Counted from the stretch's first letter, positions 26,631-36,153 are shown. The stretch is DNA of 64,000 bases from Haloarcula halophila (GCF_029278565.1 NZ_CP119559.1:2046001-2110000); one strand, 5' to 3'. Numbers and translations: made by a program. The notes: generated from the letters alone by a model not told the origin.

Positions 26631-26804
26631 TCACCCCTCAGTCTCGATCCGCGTCGCGGAGTCGGCGCTACACTCCGGACACTGGAACCAGTACGAGTCC
26701 TCGTCTGCGTCCGACTCGAAGCGGTGACCGCAGTCGTCACACTCGTACTCTGGCTGTTCCTCTGTGAGACCGACCGTCTCCTTGATGGATTCGAGCACGG
26801 ACAT
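26631..26804 (-). CDS. Small zinc-ribbon protein (57 aa)
   Basis: Reading the minus strand from ATG at 26804 gives a 57-residue protein beginning MSVLESIKETVGL. It contains two CxxC pairs, YECDDCGHRF and FQCPECSAD, separated by 19 residues, the layout of a rubredoxin-like or FmdB-like zinc ribbon. It ends with TGA at 26631-26633. Codon choice is strongly GC3, as in real genes here. A TTATAA-like element about 35 bases upstream (26834-26840) could be its promoter. Convergent with cheF. Function unknown. Confidence 0.78.
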   Translation of the reverse strand: MSVLESIKETVGLTEEQPEYECDDCGHRFESDADEDSYWFQCPECSADSATRIETEG

Positions 26805-26852
26805 TGTTGCATCGACACGTTGCCGAGGATCGATGTTATAAGTATAGCCGAC

Positions 26853-26980
26853 GCTTCAGGCCATGAAACTGCCGATCACGCGGTCCGTAGTTTATCATGA
26901 ACTCCCCGTTCGAAAACTATCCGTTGCTCGCCACGAGCGGGAGGTTCAGTCGATAGGCCGGCCGCTTCAGTCCGTGAAGC
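26853..26980. repeat. Pair of GCTTCAG-(G/T)CC-(A/G)TGAA repeats bounding a non-coding segment
   Basis: GCTTCAGGCCATGAA (26853-26867) and GCTTCAGTCCGTGAAGC (26964-26980) are near-copies in the same orientation, each able to form a small hairpin. The segment between them has no convincing gene. A third hairpin (CCGCACGA/TCGTGCGG, 27003-27030) follows. This could be a remnant of an IS200/IS605-type or MITE-like element. Confidence 0.35.
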
Positions 26981-27042
26981 CGCGAGCAGTCGACGGAACG
27001 AACCGCACGATGGCGTCGCGGTTCGTGCGGCGAATAGCGGAG

Positions 27043-27396
27043 TCAGGACCGATCGCCGGGTTCCTCCCAGGCGTCGGCCTCCCGGTCGACGAACTCCCGA
27101 TGTAGTTCGAGGGTCACCTCGAAGCCGGCCCCGTCCGGTTCCAGACAGACCCGTTCGAGGTTGGTCTCGTAGATCTTGTAGTGGTTCCCGTCCTCGTCGA
27201 CGCGGGTGTCCTCGGTCAGGAGGTCGTACTCCTGACAGACGTCGACCCGCCGGTAGATCGTCGGTTCGGAGGCGTCCAGCCCGTCGGCCAACTGCTGGAC
27301 CGACACCGGTTCGAGGTTCGCCGCGGCGAGCACCCGTCGGACCTCCTCGCTTCCGAGCACGTCGAAGATCGTCTCCGGGTCCCAATCTCCGGTCAC
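27043..27396 (-). CDS. Winged-helix (ArsR-like) transcriptional regulator
   Basis: The 117-residue protein contains DPETIFDVLGSEEVRRVLAAANLEPVSVQQLADGLDASEPTIYRRVDVCQEYDLL, an ArsR-like HTH with the recognition helix around SEPTIYRRV. A beta-wing (EDGNHYKIYETNLERVCLE) and an acidic C-terminus follow. The GTG at 27396 (VTGDWDPE) is preferred because GTTTTTGTGG on the minus strand lies 28 bases upstream, fitting a leaderless mRNA. An ATG at 27495 would add 33 unlike-family residues. It is divergent from the helicase gene and could regulate it. Confidence 0.8.
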   Translation of the reverse strand: MTGDWDPETIFDVLGSEEVRRVLAAANLEPVSVQQLADGLDASEPTIYRRVDVCQEYDLLTEDTRVDEDGNHYKIYETNLERVCLEPDGAGFEVTLELHREFVDREADAWEEPGDRS

Positions 27397-27526
27397 GGTG
27401 AAGGCACGCGGGGCCAGCCACAAAAACGCGGGGCTCGCTCCGACCGACGGAGCCGCCCTCCCGGGGGCGTTGCTGTGGCGCTGCCCGCGGGCCATAGAAA
27501 CGCCTTTGCCGTCGCGGTCCCGCCCT

Positions 27527-29926
27527 GTGGACGTGTCACGCCGAGCCGACAGCGAGCCGACGGTCGCGGTCGCGGAGGTGTTGCCGGAGTTCGCCGACGC
27601 CTTCCCCTTCGAGCGGTTCAACGAGATGCAGTCGGCGGCGCTGCCGGCCCTGCTGAACCACGACGACAACGTGGTCGTCAGCGCGCCGACCGCCAGCGGC
27701 AAGACCGCGTTGGCCGAGATCGCGATCTGTCGGACCCTCGACGCGGGCGGGACGGCCCTCTTCCTGGCCCCCCTGCGCGCGCTCACCAACGAGAAAGAGA
27801 GCGAGTGGGAACGCTTCGAGGAGCTTGGCTACTCGGTGTACGTCGTCACCGGCGAGCGGGACCTCAACCCCCGCCGGGCCGAGCGGGCCGATATCCTCGT
27901 GATGACTCCCGAGAAGGCCGACTCGGCGACCCGGAAACACGACTCCCGACGGTATCAGTTCATCACCGACGTGGACTGCTGTGTCATCGACGAGGTCCAC
28001 CTGCTGGACTCGGACCGCCGCGGGGCCGTCCTGGAGGTGACCGTCTCGCGGCTCCGGCGGCTCTGTAGCCCCCGTGTGGTCGCGCTGTCGGCGACGATGT
28101 CCAACATCGACGACGTCGCCGACTGGCTCGACGCCGGCGAGGCGACGACCTTCGCCTTCGGCGATGAGTACCGTCCAGTGCCGCTGAACGCCGACGTCAA
28201 GACCTACACCCACGGCGAGAACGCCTTCGCCGACAAATATCGGCGGCTCTACCGGGCGCTCGACCTGGCCGAACCCCACATCCGCGAGGAGGGCCAGGCG
28301 CTGGTGTTCGTCTCCTCGCGCCAGGACACCGTCCAGGCCGCGAAGAAGGCCCGCGACGAACTCACCGAGCGGGACGTGCCGATGGGTGCCCGCGGGGACT
28401 ACGACTTCCACAACGACGCCGCCGACCTCTCGAACGATACGCTGCGCCAGTCGGTGCTGGACGGCGTGGGATTCCACCACGCCGGGCTCGCTCGCGAGGA
28501 CAAGAACCGGGTCGAGCAGTGGTTCAAGGAGGGGAAGGTCCAGCTCCTGTTCTCGACGTCGACGCTGGCCTGGGGGGTGAACCTCCCGGCCCGCTGTGTC
28601 GTCATCCGGGACACCAAGCTCCACGACCCCCTGGAGGGCGAGGTCGACATGAGTCCGCTGGACATCCTCCAGATGCTCGGGCGGGCGGGCCGGCCGGGCT
28701 ACGACGACCGCGGCTACGCCTGGGTCGTCTGTGACCGGGGCGACGCCGACAAGTACCGGAAACTGCTCCGGGACGGCAAGGAGATCGAATCGCGGTTGGC
28801 CGCGGAACTGGACGCTCACCTCAACGCCGAGATCGCGCTGGGGACGATCCGCGACGTCGACGACGTGATGGACTGGCTCGGGACGACCTTCTATTACGCC
28901 CGGGCGCAGTCCGCCCCCGACGAATACGCCGCCGGGAGCGCTCTCCGCGAGCGGGTCAGCGACACGCTCTCGGAACTGGTCGCCGACGGCTTCGTCGAGC
29001 AGGACGGCCTGGCCGTCGAACCCACCAGGCTGGGCCAACTGGCCTCGAAGTTCTACCTCCGGCTCTCGACCGCGCGGCGCTTTGCCGATCTGGCCGAGCG
29101 CTGCGAGGCACAGGCCGGGGGCGACGAGGACCCGGTCGACGCCGAGGACTTGCTCCGGGCGGTCGCGGGCGCGACGGAGTTCGACAGCGTCAGCGCCCGA
29201 TCCGACGAGGAAGACGCCGTCCACGCGGTGCTCGGGTCGACCGCCGAGGACCTCTCGGCCGGCCAGCGGAAGGTCCTGGCGATCCTCCGGTCGGGGATGA
29301 CCGGGACGACCCCCTCGGAACTGAAAAGCGACGCCTGGGTCATCCGCCAGAACGCCCTGCGCCTGCTGGCGGCGCTGCGGGCGTTCCTCGACGCGCTCGC
29401 GCCCGGTCGGTTCGCGAACCTCGCGTGCCGGGTCGAGGCTCGCGTCGAGAACGGGATCAGCGAGGACGCCGTCGGGTTGACGGCGATCGACGGCGTCGGC
29501 CAGGGCCGTGCCCGCTCGCTGGCCGCCGAGGGACTCCGGAGTCCCGCCGACGTGGTCGAGGCGGGTGTCGACGGGGTCGCTGCGGCCGGCGTCGCATCCG
29601 GCGTCGCCGAGCAGGTCGTCGCCAACGCTCGGAAACTCCCGGTCGTCTCGGTCGACTGGGGAACCTTCCCCGACAGCATCGCCGCCGGTGACCGGGCGAT
29701 GCGGGAGGTGACCGTCAGCAACGAGGGCGGGGACGCCCGTGCGACGCTGCGCGTGACGGTCAACGGCCGCGAGATGACGACGAAACCGTCGTACCTCGGC
29801 GAGGCGACCCTGCCCGTCGCCGTCTTCGGCGCGGACACGGACGAACTCCGGTTCACCGTCGAGGTCGTGTTTCCCGACCTCCCGCTCGCGCCGATCACCG
29901 ACAGTCGGACCGTCTCCGTCCGATAA
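27527..29926 (+). CDS. Ski2-like DEAD/H superfamily 2 helicase with HhH and Ig-like C-terminal domains
   Basis: The 799-residue protein has motif I APTASGKT (about residue 50), motif II DEVH, motif III SATMSN, and motif VI QMLGRAGRPG. That is the Ski2/Hel308 core. After a winged-helix region and an extended helical part comes an HhH-like segment (LTAIDGVGQGRARSLAAEGL). The final 90 residues (VSVDWGTFPD...LPLAPITDSRTVSVR) look like the Ig/FN3-like end of Sec63/Brr2 units. The family unwinds nucleic acids, often at replication forks or in RNA remodelling. GTG at 27527 follows a promoter-like box by 27 bases; GTG at 27533 is an alternative. Confidence 0.85.
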   Translation: MDVSRRADSEPTVAVAEVLPEFADAFPFERFNEMQSAALPALLNHDDNVVVSAPTASGKTALAEIAICRTLDAGGTALFLAPLRALTNEKESEWERFEELGYSVYVVTGERDLNPRRAERADILVMTPEKADSATRKHDSRRYQFITDVDCCVIDEVHLLDSDRRGAVLEVTVSRLRRLCSPRVVALSATMSNIDDVADWLDAGEATTFAFGDEYRPVPLNADVKTYTHGENAFADKYRRLYRALDLAEPHIREEGQALVFVSSRQDTVQAAKKARDELTERDVPMGARGDYDFHNDAADLSNDTLRQSVLDGVGFHHAGLAREDKNRVEQWFKEGKVQLLFSTSTLAWGVNLPARCVVIRDTKLHDPLEGEVDMSPLDILQMLGRAGRPGYDDRGYAWVVCDRGDADKYRKLLRDGKEIESRLAAELDAHLNAEIALGTIRDVDDVMDWLGTTFYYARAQSAPDEYAAGSALRERVSDTLSELVADGFVEQDGLAVEPTRLGQLASKFYLRLSTARRFADLAERCEAQAGGDEDPVDAEDLLRAVAGATEFDSVSARSDEEDAVHAVLGSTAEDLSAGQRKVLAILRSGMTGTTPSELKSDAWVIRQNALRLLAALRAFLDALAPGRFANLACRVEARVENGISEDAVGLTAIDGVGQGRARSLAAEGLRSPADVVEAGVDGVAAAGVASGVAEQVVANARKLPVVSVDWGTFPDSIAAGDRAMREVTVSNEGGDARATLRVTVNGREMTTKPSYLGEATLPVAVFGADTDELRFTVEVVFPDLPLAPITDSRTVSVR

Positions 29927-29986
29927 CCCGTCCCATCGGTCGCCCGAAGACGACGGAGAAAAAACCAACCGGAGTGCTCGGTCCGT

Positions 29987-30640
29987 TCACTCGCCCAGCA
30001 ACACGGCACGCAACTGAGCCGCATCGCTGGCGACGTGATCGACCATCGAGAGATCGGTTTCGTCACCGTCGCCCTGGAACCCGACCGTGGTCATTCCGGC
30101 TGCGACGGCCGCACGCGCACCCGCGGTGGAGTCCTCGACGGCCCAACTGTCGGTCGGATCGACGCCCAACTCGGCCGCTCCGCGCTCGTAGATGTCCGGT
30201 TCTGGCTTGCCGGGACCGTCGATCTCCTCGGCGCTGATCGTGGCGTCGAACCGCGAGAGGAGATCGAACCGCTCGTCGATGACGTCCATCCAGTCCCGGG
30301 GTGCCGAGGTCGTCAGCGCCAGCGCGACGCCGGCCGACCGCAGGTCCGCCAACAACTCGTGTGCGCCCGGCAACAGCGTCGCGTACTCGCCGTAGATCCG
30401 CTCACCGGCCTCCTCGAACAGTCCTTCGAACTCCTCCCGGGAGACGACGACGTCGTACTCGGCGGCGAGGTCGGGGTACACCTCCTTGTAGTTGCGGCCG
30501 GTGACCGCCGAGACGGGGATCTCGTCGTCGGGGGCTGCCGTCGGGAGGATGTGATCGCGCTGGACGCTGACCCAGTGGTCTTCGGACTGGACCAACACGC
30601 CGTCCATGTCAAAACAGATCGCTGACGGTGGTTCGCTCAT
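29987..30640 (-). CDS. HAD-superfamily hydrolase (phosphoglycolate phosphatase-like)
   Basis: The 217-residue enzyme has HAD motif I CFDMDGVLVQSE (nucleophile Asp in DMDG) and a C1 cap helical region. Motif II is ALTTSAPRDW, motif III GKPEPDIYERGA, and motif IV SWAVEDSTAGARAAVAAGM. It is predicted to dephosphorylate a small organic phosphate such as phosphoglycolate or a sugar phosphate. The ATG at 30640 is chosen, with a second ATG two codons upstream. It sits downstream of the transducer on the same strand with about 170 bases between. Confidence 0.85.
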   Translation of the reverse strand: MSEPPSAICFDMDGVLVQSEDHWVSVQRDHILPTAAPDDEIPVSAVTGRNYKEVYPDLAAEYDVVVSREEFEGLFEEAGERIYGEYATLLPGAHELLADLRSAGVALALTTSAPRDWMDVIDERFDLLSRFDATISAEEIDGPGKPEPDIYERGAAELGVDPTDSWAVEDSTAGARAAVAAGMTTVGFQGDGDETDLSMVDHVASDAAQLRAVLLGE

Positions 30641-30809
30641 TACCATCCAGTCGCTCGGCGACGGCTTTGGCTGTTGTGGCTCCGGCAGTGGACCGCTCTC
30701 GGTCACGACACACCGCGTTCTCGCTGTTCTGGCCCCGCTCTGCCGGCTCGCTGAACTCTGTGCAGACTGGAACCAGCCGTCGGTCAGACCGCGCGTGGCT
30801 CGCGGTCGA

Positions 30810-33800
30810 TCAGTCGTCGCCGGCGGCCGGGCTGGTCCCGTCGACGTCCGGCGAATCCTGCTCGTTCGTCTCCGTGTCGTCGCTGACCTCGAACTCGTCG
30901 ACCAGCTCCTCCAGGTCGTCCGCGAGGCCGGCCACCGACCGGACGTTCTCGGAGACGCTGGTGAGCGAACTGGACTGTTCCTCGGAGGCAGCCGAGACGT
31001 TGCTGGCCTCCGCGGCTGTCTCCTCGCTGACGCTGCTGACTTCGTCGACCATCGCCACGACCTCCTCGGTGGTGGCCGCCTGGTCGTCCGTGGCGTCGCT
31101 GATCTCCGTGACGCCGCGCTCGGCCTCGTTGACGGCCTCGGCGATCTCGTCGAACAGGTCGATGGCGTTTTCGGTGGTCCTGACGCCGCTTTCGACCTGG
31201 TCACGCATCTCTTCGATGTCGTCGACCGTTTCGTCCGTCGATTCCTGGACCTCGGTGATGAGTGACTCGACCTCCTCGCTCGCCTCGCCGGCCTCCGCCG
31301 CGAGGGATTTGATCTCGTCGGCGACGACGGCGAAGCCCTCGCCCGCCTCGCCGGCTCGTGCGGCTTCGATGGAGGCGTTCAGTGCCAGCATGTTCGTCTG
31401 CTCGGCGATGTCGGTGATCATCGCGACGATCTCGCTGATCTCCTCCATCTCCGTCTGGAGGTCCGAGACCTGGTCGACCGCGTCGTCGGCGCCGTCTTCG
31501 ATCTCCTCGATCTCGGTGGAGGCCTCGGCAGCCTGCTCGCTCCCCTTCTGTGCTCGCTCGGCCGCCTCCTGTGCCGTGTCGGCTACGTCGACCGACGAGG
31601 AGGCTATCTCCTCGATGGTCGCCGACATGTCGTTCATCTCGCTGGCGACTTCCTGGAGGTTGCCGGACTGGGTGTCGGCCCCGCTGGATATCTCCTGGAC
31701 CGACTTGGCGACCTCCTGGCTCGCCTCCTCGATCTCGGTTGTGCTCGCAGCGACCTCCTGGCTCGCCTCGTTCACGTCCTGTGCGATCGACTGGACCTGC
31801 GCGATGCTCTCGTCGACTGCGTCGAGGCCCTCGTCGATGTTCCTGAGGACCTCGCCGTAGGCCCCGGGCAGGTCGGTGTCGAGATCCTGGTCGAGGTGCC
31901 CTTCCCGGAGGTCCGCGCTCACGGCCTCGAGCTGGTCGAAGCTCTCCGAGAGCTGTGTGAGGCCGGAGTTGAGTTCGCGCATGACCTCGCCGTAGTCGCC
32001 GGGCAGGTCGGTGTCGAGATCCTGGTCTAGCTCTCCGGCGCGGACGTTCTGGCTCGCCCGGCTGATCTCGGTGAAGCTCGCGCTGAGCTGGGTCATCCCG
32101 TCTTCGAGCCCCACCATGATCTCACCGAACTTCCCGGGCATGTCGGTCTCGATCTCGTCGTCGAGATGTCCGTCGCCGAGCGAGTCGCTGACGGCTTCGA
32201 TCTGCTCGACCTGTCGGTTCAGGTTCGCTTGCATGTCCTCGAAGGCAGTCACCATCTCGCCGATCTCGTCGTCACCGGTCGAGATATCGTCCGTCTGGTC
32301 GAACTGCCCCTTCGACAGTGCTATCGCCCGGTCGCGGACCTGCTCGATCGGCTTCGAGATGTACCGGGCCGCCGCGTATCCCGTCACCGAGACCACGATG
32401 GCTGCGAGAACGAACAGCCCGATGACGAGGTTCCGTGCGGAGTCGGTCGTGCTCTGGAGCTGTGCGCCGAGTGCCGCGATCGGCTCGTTGATGTCCTGTT
32501 CGGGGACGGTCGCGACGAGGGTGTACTGCTTGTCGCCGAGTTGGAGCGGCGCGAAGCCGACGTACCTCGTGGCGTTCCCCTCACCGTCCACCTGTTTGGT
32601 GTGGGTCGTCATCCCCGACTCGCCGGCGAGCATCCGGTTCTGTGCGATCGTCCCGAGTTCCGTCCCGTACTCGCCGTCCGCGACGTTCGTCCGCTGTTCG
32701 ATCATGCTCCGGTCCGGGTGGCTGACCGTCTCGCCGCGGTCGTTGAGGATGTAGAGGTAGCCGCTCTCACCGACCGTCACACGGTTCGTGGTCTCCGTGA
32801 TGATGGAGTAGTTGAACTGGGCCGCGACGACGCCACGGAACTCACCGTCTCTGTAGACCGGCGTGGAGACGTACTGCGTTTCGTGTCCGTCTGCGGTCTG
32901 GACCCGCCCGAAATAGGCCTCGCCCTCGCTGCCGGACTTGGCCTTGGTGAACCAGTCCGCGTCGGCGTAGGACTGTGAGCGGTCCGAGCCGGTGGTCACG
33001 TCCTGGCCCGTCCGGTCGGCGTGAAGGATCTCGTCCCCGTTCGGACCGGCGAACGTGAGGTGTTCGTACGCCAGGTGTTCCTCGTCACCGACGGTGACCG
33101 ACCGTGTCAGGAGGTACCGCTCGAAGGAGTCCGCCATCTCGCTCTGGGCGTCGTCGACTGCGGTCTGTTGGAGTTCGTAGTAGTAGACGCTCGGGGCGAT
33201 GACCCAGTCGAAGGGCTCGTAGTACGTGTAGGCGATGAACTTCGTCATCTCGGGGTTGCCCTCCTGGGTCGTGTCCTCCCACTCGTACTCGGCGATGCCC
33301 CATTCCTCGCCGTTGCGGATCGCCTGGTTGGACTCGACCTCGGTCTCGATGTCCTCGAAGACGACCAGCGTGCCCCCGCTGTCCTCGACGAGGTTGTGCC
33401 CGTCGTCGAGGCTGTGGTGGACGACGACGTTGGAGTCGCTGTCGGTGATGTACGCGTACCCCGTGTTACCGAAGTAGCCGGGCTGGAACGAGTCGTACAT
33501 GGTCCCGGCCGGGCGCGTCTGGTCCCCGTCCGTCCCGCCGATCATCGACTCGACTTCCCGTTTGACTTGCGCTTGCTCTGCGGGAGAGAGGTCTTCCCAG
33601 TCCTGTCCGTCGTACTGCTTTTCCAGCACCATCTGCATCGCGTTGTCGATGCTGGTCCGCATCTGGAGGGACGTGTACCCGAGCTGGCGTTGACTCGACT
33701 CCTGAACGAGTTCCATCTCGCCGTCCCGCGCGGCCAGGTAGTTCTCCATCGTCGAGGAGTCCGACAGCGACCGAACGTCGACCTCGCGCTGGTTGACCTG

Positions 33801-33998
33801 GTTCTGGATGCCTTCCTGTCGGGCTTCGACGCTGTTGTTCAACTGGTCGGTCATCGCCCCCCGGAGGTAGTTCCCGCTCTGGGTCTGGGCGTCCTGGTTC
33901 AGCTGTCCCATACTGTTGGCTGAGAGCAACCCGACACCGGCTAGCGGTGCCAGTGAAATTGTAAGAAGTAAGGCTATTAGCTTGATCTGCAGATCCAT
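30810..33998 (-). CDS. Methyl-accepting chemotaxis transducer with large Cache ectodomain and tandem HAMP-like repeats
   Basis: The 1062-residue transducer has an N-terminal membrane helix (about residues 6-28) and a large extracellular part of about 490 residues. That part contains two Cache-like units ([15 protein letters not shown] near 183 and [18 protein letters not shown] near 421). TM2 is near 524-546. A HAMP domain (about 551-600) is followed by three HAMP-like repeats at about 611, 656 and 703, each with a (D/E)GxLDx-LP/MPGxxGEVM pattern. The signalling tip [33 protein letters not shown] is at about 865-893. It should sense an extracellular ligand and control CheA. No CheR-binding pentapeptide is seen at the C-terminus. 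Confidence 0.92.
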   Translation of the reverse strand: MDLQIKLIALLLTISLAPLAGVGLLSANSMGQLNQDAQTQSGNYLRGAMTDQLNNSVEARQEGIQNQVNQREVDVRSLSDSSTMENYLAARDGEMELVQESSQRQLGYTSLQMRTSIDNAMQMVLEKQYDGQDWEDLSPAEQAQVKREVESMIGGTDGDQTRPAGTMYDSFQPGYFGNTGYAYITDSDSNVVVHHSLDDGHNLVEDSGGTLVVFEDIETEVESNQAIRNGEEWGIAEYEWEDTTQEGNPEMTKFIAYTYYEPFDWVIAPSVYYYELQQTAVDDAQSEMADSFERYLLTRSVTVGDEEHLAYEHLTFAGPNGDEILHADRTGQDVTTGSDRSQSYADADWFTKAKSGSEGEAYFGRVQTADGHETQYVSTPVYRDGEFRGVVAAQFNYSIITETTNRVTVGESGYLYILNDRGETVSHPDRSMIEQRTNVADGEYGTELGTIAQNRMLAGESGMTTHTKQVDGEGNATRYVGFAPLQLGDKQYTLVATVPEQDINEPIAALGAQLQSTTDSARNLVIGLFVLAAIVVSVTGYAAARYISKPIEQVRDRAIALSKGQFDQTDDISTGDDEIGEMVTAFEDMQANLNRQVEQIEAVSDSLGDGHLDDEIETDMPGKFGEIMVGLEDGMTQLSASFTEISRASQNVRAGELDQDLDTDLPGDYGEVMRELNSGLTQLSESFDQLEAVSADLREGHLDQDLDTDLPGAYGEVLRNIDEGLDAVDESIAQVQSIAQDVNEASQEVAASTTEIEEASQEVAKSVQEISSGADTQSGNLQEVASEMNDMSATIEEIASSSVDVADTAQEAAERAQKGSEQAAEASTEIEEIEDGADDAVDQVSDLQTEMEEISEIVAMITDIAEQTNMLALNASIEAARAGEAGEGFAVVADEIKSLAAEAGEASEEVESLITEVQESTDETVDDIEEMRDQVESGVRTTENAIDLFDEIAEAVNEAERGVTEISDATDDQAATTEEVVAMVDEVSSVSEETAAEASNVSAASEEQSSSLTSVSENVRSVAGLADDLEELVDEFEVSDDTETNEQDSPDVDGTSPAAGDD

Positions 33999-34204
33999 AC
34001 TATGGCTCGAATAATTCCCATCTTAACCCTTGTCTCCGAATTTTCTGTATTGATAATCGACGGCCAAAACGCTAATGTAGGTTGATATCGAGGTTTAAAT
34101 TCTGAACAACAGTACGCTAGTTGTTGCCTACCACGTCTCGACTTACTACTGCCCCTGACACTAGTTTTGAATATCAGATTCACAACCAAACGCGCTCGCC
34201 GTGG

Positions 34205-34241
34205 GAACCTTCAAATACTAGTACGCGACCAGGCCGGGCCA
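34205..34241 (+). promoter_or_regulatory. Promoter of the NucS-N/zinc-ribbon gene in an AT-rich intergenic region
   Basis: TTCAAATACTAG (34210-34221) lies about 27 bases before the ATG at 34241, as expected for a leaderless transcript. The whole 33999-34240 interval is more AT-rich than its surroundings and separates two divergent genes. It shows no ORF or RNA gene that I can support. Confidence 0.5.
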
Positions 34242-34966
34242 TGCACGACGGAACGCGTGTCATGGCCGGCCAGTGTACGACCGTCTTCGAGGGTTCGCGC
34301 GAGCGCGAACAGCGCGGCGACGTGTTGGTGGTGGTCAAGCCCGACAACACCGTGTTGGTCCACGATGCCGGGGGGTACCAGCCGGTCGCCTGGTTGACCC
34401 GCGCGGAGAGTGTCGCCGTCGAAGACGGGACGGTCACGGCCCGGGATGGCGACGATCTCCTCCGTGTCGTCGCCCACGAGGAACACGGCAGCGCCCGGTT
34501 CCCCGCCTCGGAGGCCGGCGTCCCGGTCGCGGACTGCCCGGACTGTCCCGGGACGCTGGTCCGGACCCGCGGGACCGTCGCCTGCACGGCGTGTTCGCGC
34601 AGCCACGGCGTCCCCAGCGACGCCACGGTCACGAAGGGCCGCTGTGCGGACTGCGGGCTTCCGACGATCCGGGTCGAACGCGGCGACGCCTTCGAGGTGT
34701 GTCTCGACCGGGAGTGTGAGGCCATCGACGACCGGGTGACCGAGGCCTTCGACCGCCGGTGGGACTGTCCGGACTGCGGGAGTGACCTGCGCATCCTCCG
34801 GAAGGGCGGCTTGCTGGCCGGTTGTGAGCAGTATCCGGACTGTGACACCGGCTTCTCGGTCCCGAGCGGGTTGGTCGTCGACACCTGTGACTGCGGGCTC
34901 CCGGTGTTCGAGACGGCCGGCGGACTGCGCTGTCTGGACAGCACCTGCGAGGAGCGTGCTCGGTGA
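34241..34966 (+). CDS. NucS-N-terminal-like domain fused to topoisomerase-type zinc ribbons
   Basis: The 241-residue protein begins with about 100 residues resembling the NucS (DUF91) N-terminal dimerisation domain: GQCTTVFEGSREREQRGDVLVVVKPDNTVLVHDAGGYQPVAWLTRAE. The C-terminal half has four Cys-pair clusters (CPDCPGT...CTAC, CADCGLPTIRV...CLDREC, CPDCGSDLRI...CEQYPDC, CDCGLPVFET...CLDSTC) that match C4 zinc ribbons of archaeal DNA topoisomerase I. The nuclease domain of NucS is absent. It may bind DNA. The start lies about 27 bases after a TATA-like box. Function is not established. Confidence 0.78.
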   Translation: MHDGTRVMAGQCTTVFEGSREREQRGDVLVVVKPDNTVLVHDAGGYQPVAWLTRAESVAVEDGTVTARDGDDLLRVVAHEEHGSARFPASEAGVPVADCPDCPGTLVRTRGTVACTACSRSHGVPSDATVTKGRCADCGLPTIRVERGDAFEVCLDRECEAIDDRVTEAFDRRWDCPDCGSDLRILRKGGLLAGCEQYPDCDTGFSVPSGLVVDTCDCGLPVFETAGGLRCLDSTCEERAR

Positions 34967-35023
34967 GGTGATCGAGGCGGCCGAACCCGCAGGGGCTTTG
35001 TCCCGGCGTCCGTCATCTCGGGC

Positions 35024-36025
35024 ATGGACTTGACGCTTTCCGGCGGCCTCGTCCGGGCCGGCGAGCGCGCACGCGAGCGGTTCTACGACTCCAGTGGCTA
35101 CGGCCACGTCGAGAACGGCGGTGCCCTCACGCTGGCACCGGTCGAGGCTGCCCACCTGCTGTACCGGGGTGACATCGACAGCGTCGACGGGATGGACGTC
35201 CGGGCGCTGCTGTCCTCGGCGGTCGTCTCGGAGGTCGCCTTCTTCGTCTACAAGGACCTGCGTGACCGCGGGTTCTATCTCACGCCCGCACGCGAGGGGT
35301 GGGTCGACGACCCCGAGGGGATCGACTTCGTCGTCTACCCCCGTGGGAAGGGGCCATGGGACGACACCGTCGAGTACCGCGTCCGCGTCGTCGGCGAGCG
35401 CGACACTGTTCCGGCCCGGGAGGTCGGGGACTGCGTGCTGGCGGTCGTCGACGAGGAGAGCGAGATCACGTATCTGGCGACCGACCGACCCGCAGTCGAG
35501 GGGACCAGCGACCCGTCGGTCCCGGCCGCCGAGGGCGATCTGCTCGCCGAGCGGGTGCTGTGCTGGGACCCACCCACGGAACTGTACGAACGGGCCTTCT
35601 ACGGCCAGCGGCTCGACGACGAGGGGGCGGTCCAGCTCTCGCTTCTCGAAGCCACCTACCTCGCTCGCGATGGGTCCCTGACCGTCGACGGTGGGGCCGA
35701 GGCAGTCCTCGAACGTGGCCGCGAGGTCGAGGGCGAGCGGTTCGACCGGCGGCTGACGGCGTACTCGACGCTCCGGGAACGCGGTGTCGTCCCCAAGACC
35801 GGGTTCAAGTTCGGCGCGGACTTCCGGACCTACGCCGACGTCGACTCCATCGATGATCTGGGCCACTCCGAACTCCTGGTCCGGGTGCTCCCGGCGACCC
35901 ATACCTTCGATCCGCGGGACCTCGCGCTGGACGTCCGGCTGGCCCACGGTGTGCGCAAGCGGATGGTGTTCGCGCTGGTCGGCGACGGCGTCGAGTGGCT
36001 GTCGGTCGCGCGGTTGACACCGTAA
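35024..36025 (+). CDS. endA: tRNA-intron lyase (tRNA-splicing endonuclease)
   Basis: The 333-residue protein is the two-unit fused form typical of haloarchaea: two copies of the endonuclease fold in one chain. The catalytic triad is visible in the C-terminal unit as Tyr270 (FRTY), His281 (LGHSE) and Lys312 (VRKRM). It cuts introns and rRNA precursors at bulge-helix-bulge motifs. Inverted-repeat stems suited to it flank the 16S and 23S rRNAs in this window. The ATG at 35024 begins the first endonuclease domain. Confidence 0.93.
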   Translation: MDLTLSGGLVRAGERARERFYDSSGYGHVENGGALTLAPVEAAHLLYRGDIDSVDGMDVRALLSSAVVSEVAFFVYKDLRDRGFYLTPAREGWVDDPEGIDFVVYPRGKGPWDDTVEYRVRVVGERDTVPAREVGDCVLAVVDEESEITYLATDRPAVEGTSDPSVPAAEGDLLAERVLCWDPPTELYERAFYGQRLDDEGAVQLSLLEATYLARDGSLTVDGGAEAVLERGREVEGERFDRRLTAYSTLRERGVVPKTGFKFGADFRTYADVDSIDDLGHSELLVRVLPATHTFDPRDLALDVRLAHGVRKRMVFALVGDGVEWLSVARLTP

Positions 36026-36040
36026 GGGGCGGACCCGGAA

Positions 36041-36050
36041 GGCATAAGAC
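36041..36050 (+). promoter_or_regulatory. TATA-like box for the trpS leader transcript
   Basis: GGCATAAGAC contains a TATA-like core (CATAAG, 36043-36048) preceded by CCGGAA, a BRE-like element. The core centre is about 27 bases upstream of the ATG at 36073, the distance that places the transcription start at or next to that ATG. Confidence 0.5.
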
Positions 36051-36072
36051 CGTGTTCGCGCATGTCACCGAT

Positions 36073-36153
36073 ATGGTGTCCACTTCCGTCGACGGCTGGC
36101 GCTGGCGCGACCGGGAAGTGGACAGTCTCGCGGTCCCCGCACGGCGGGCCTAA
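36073..36153 (+). CDS. Putative Trp-containing leader peptide upstream of trpS
   Basis: This 26-codon ORF begins at the predicted transcription start and reads MVSTSVDGWRWRDREVDSLA followed by VPARRA, ending in TAA at 36151-36153. Two tryptophan codons lie at positions 9 and 11 (36097-36099 and 36103-36105), in the apical loop of a long hairpin. The ORF precedes the tryptophanyl-tRNA synthetase gene by 75 bases. I interpret it as a leader peptide whose translation could sense charged tRNA-Trp. Evidence is only sequence; there is no family match. Confidence 0.55.
   Translation: MVSTSVDGWRWRDREVDSLAVPARRA

Noticed and set aside
27536-29968. Very long open frame on the minus strand across the helicase gene
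   Set aside because: It mirrors the codon pattern of the plus-strand gene. The translated product is Arg/Asp/Gly-rich with no domain, and the plus-strand protein has all helicase motifs.
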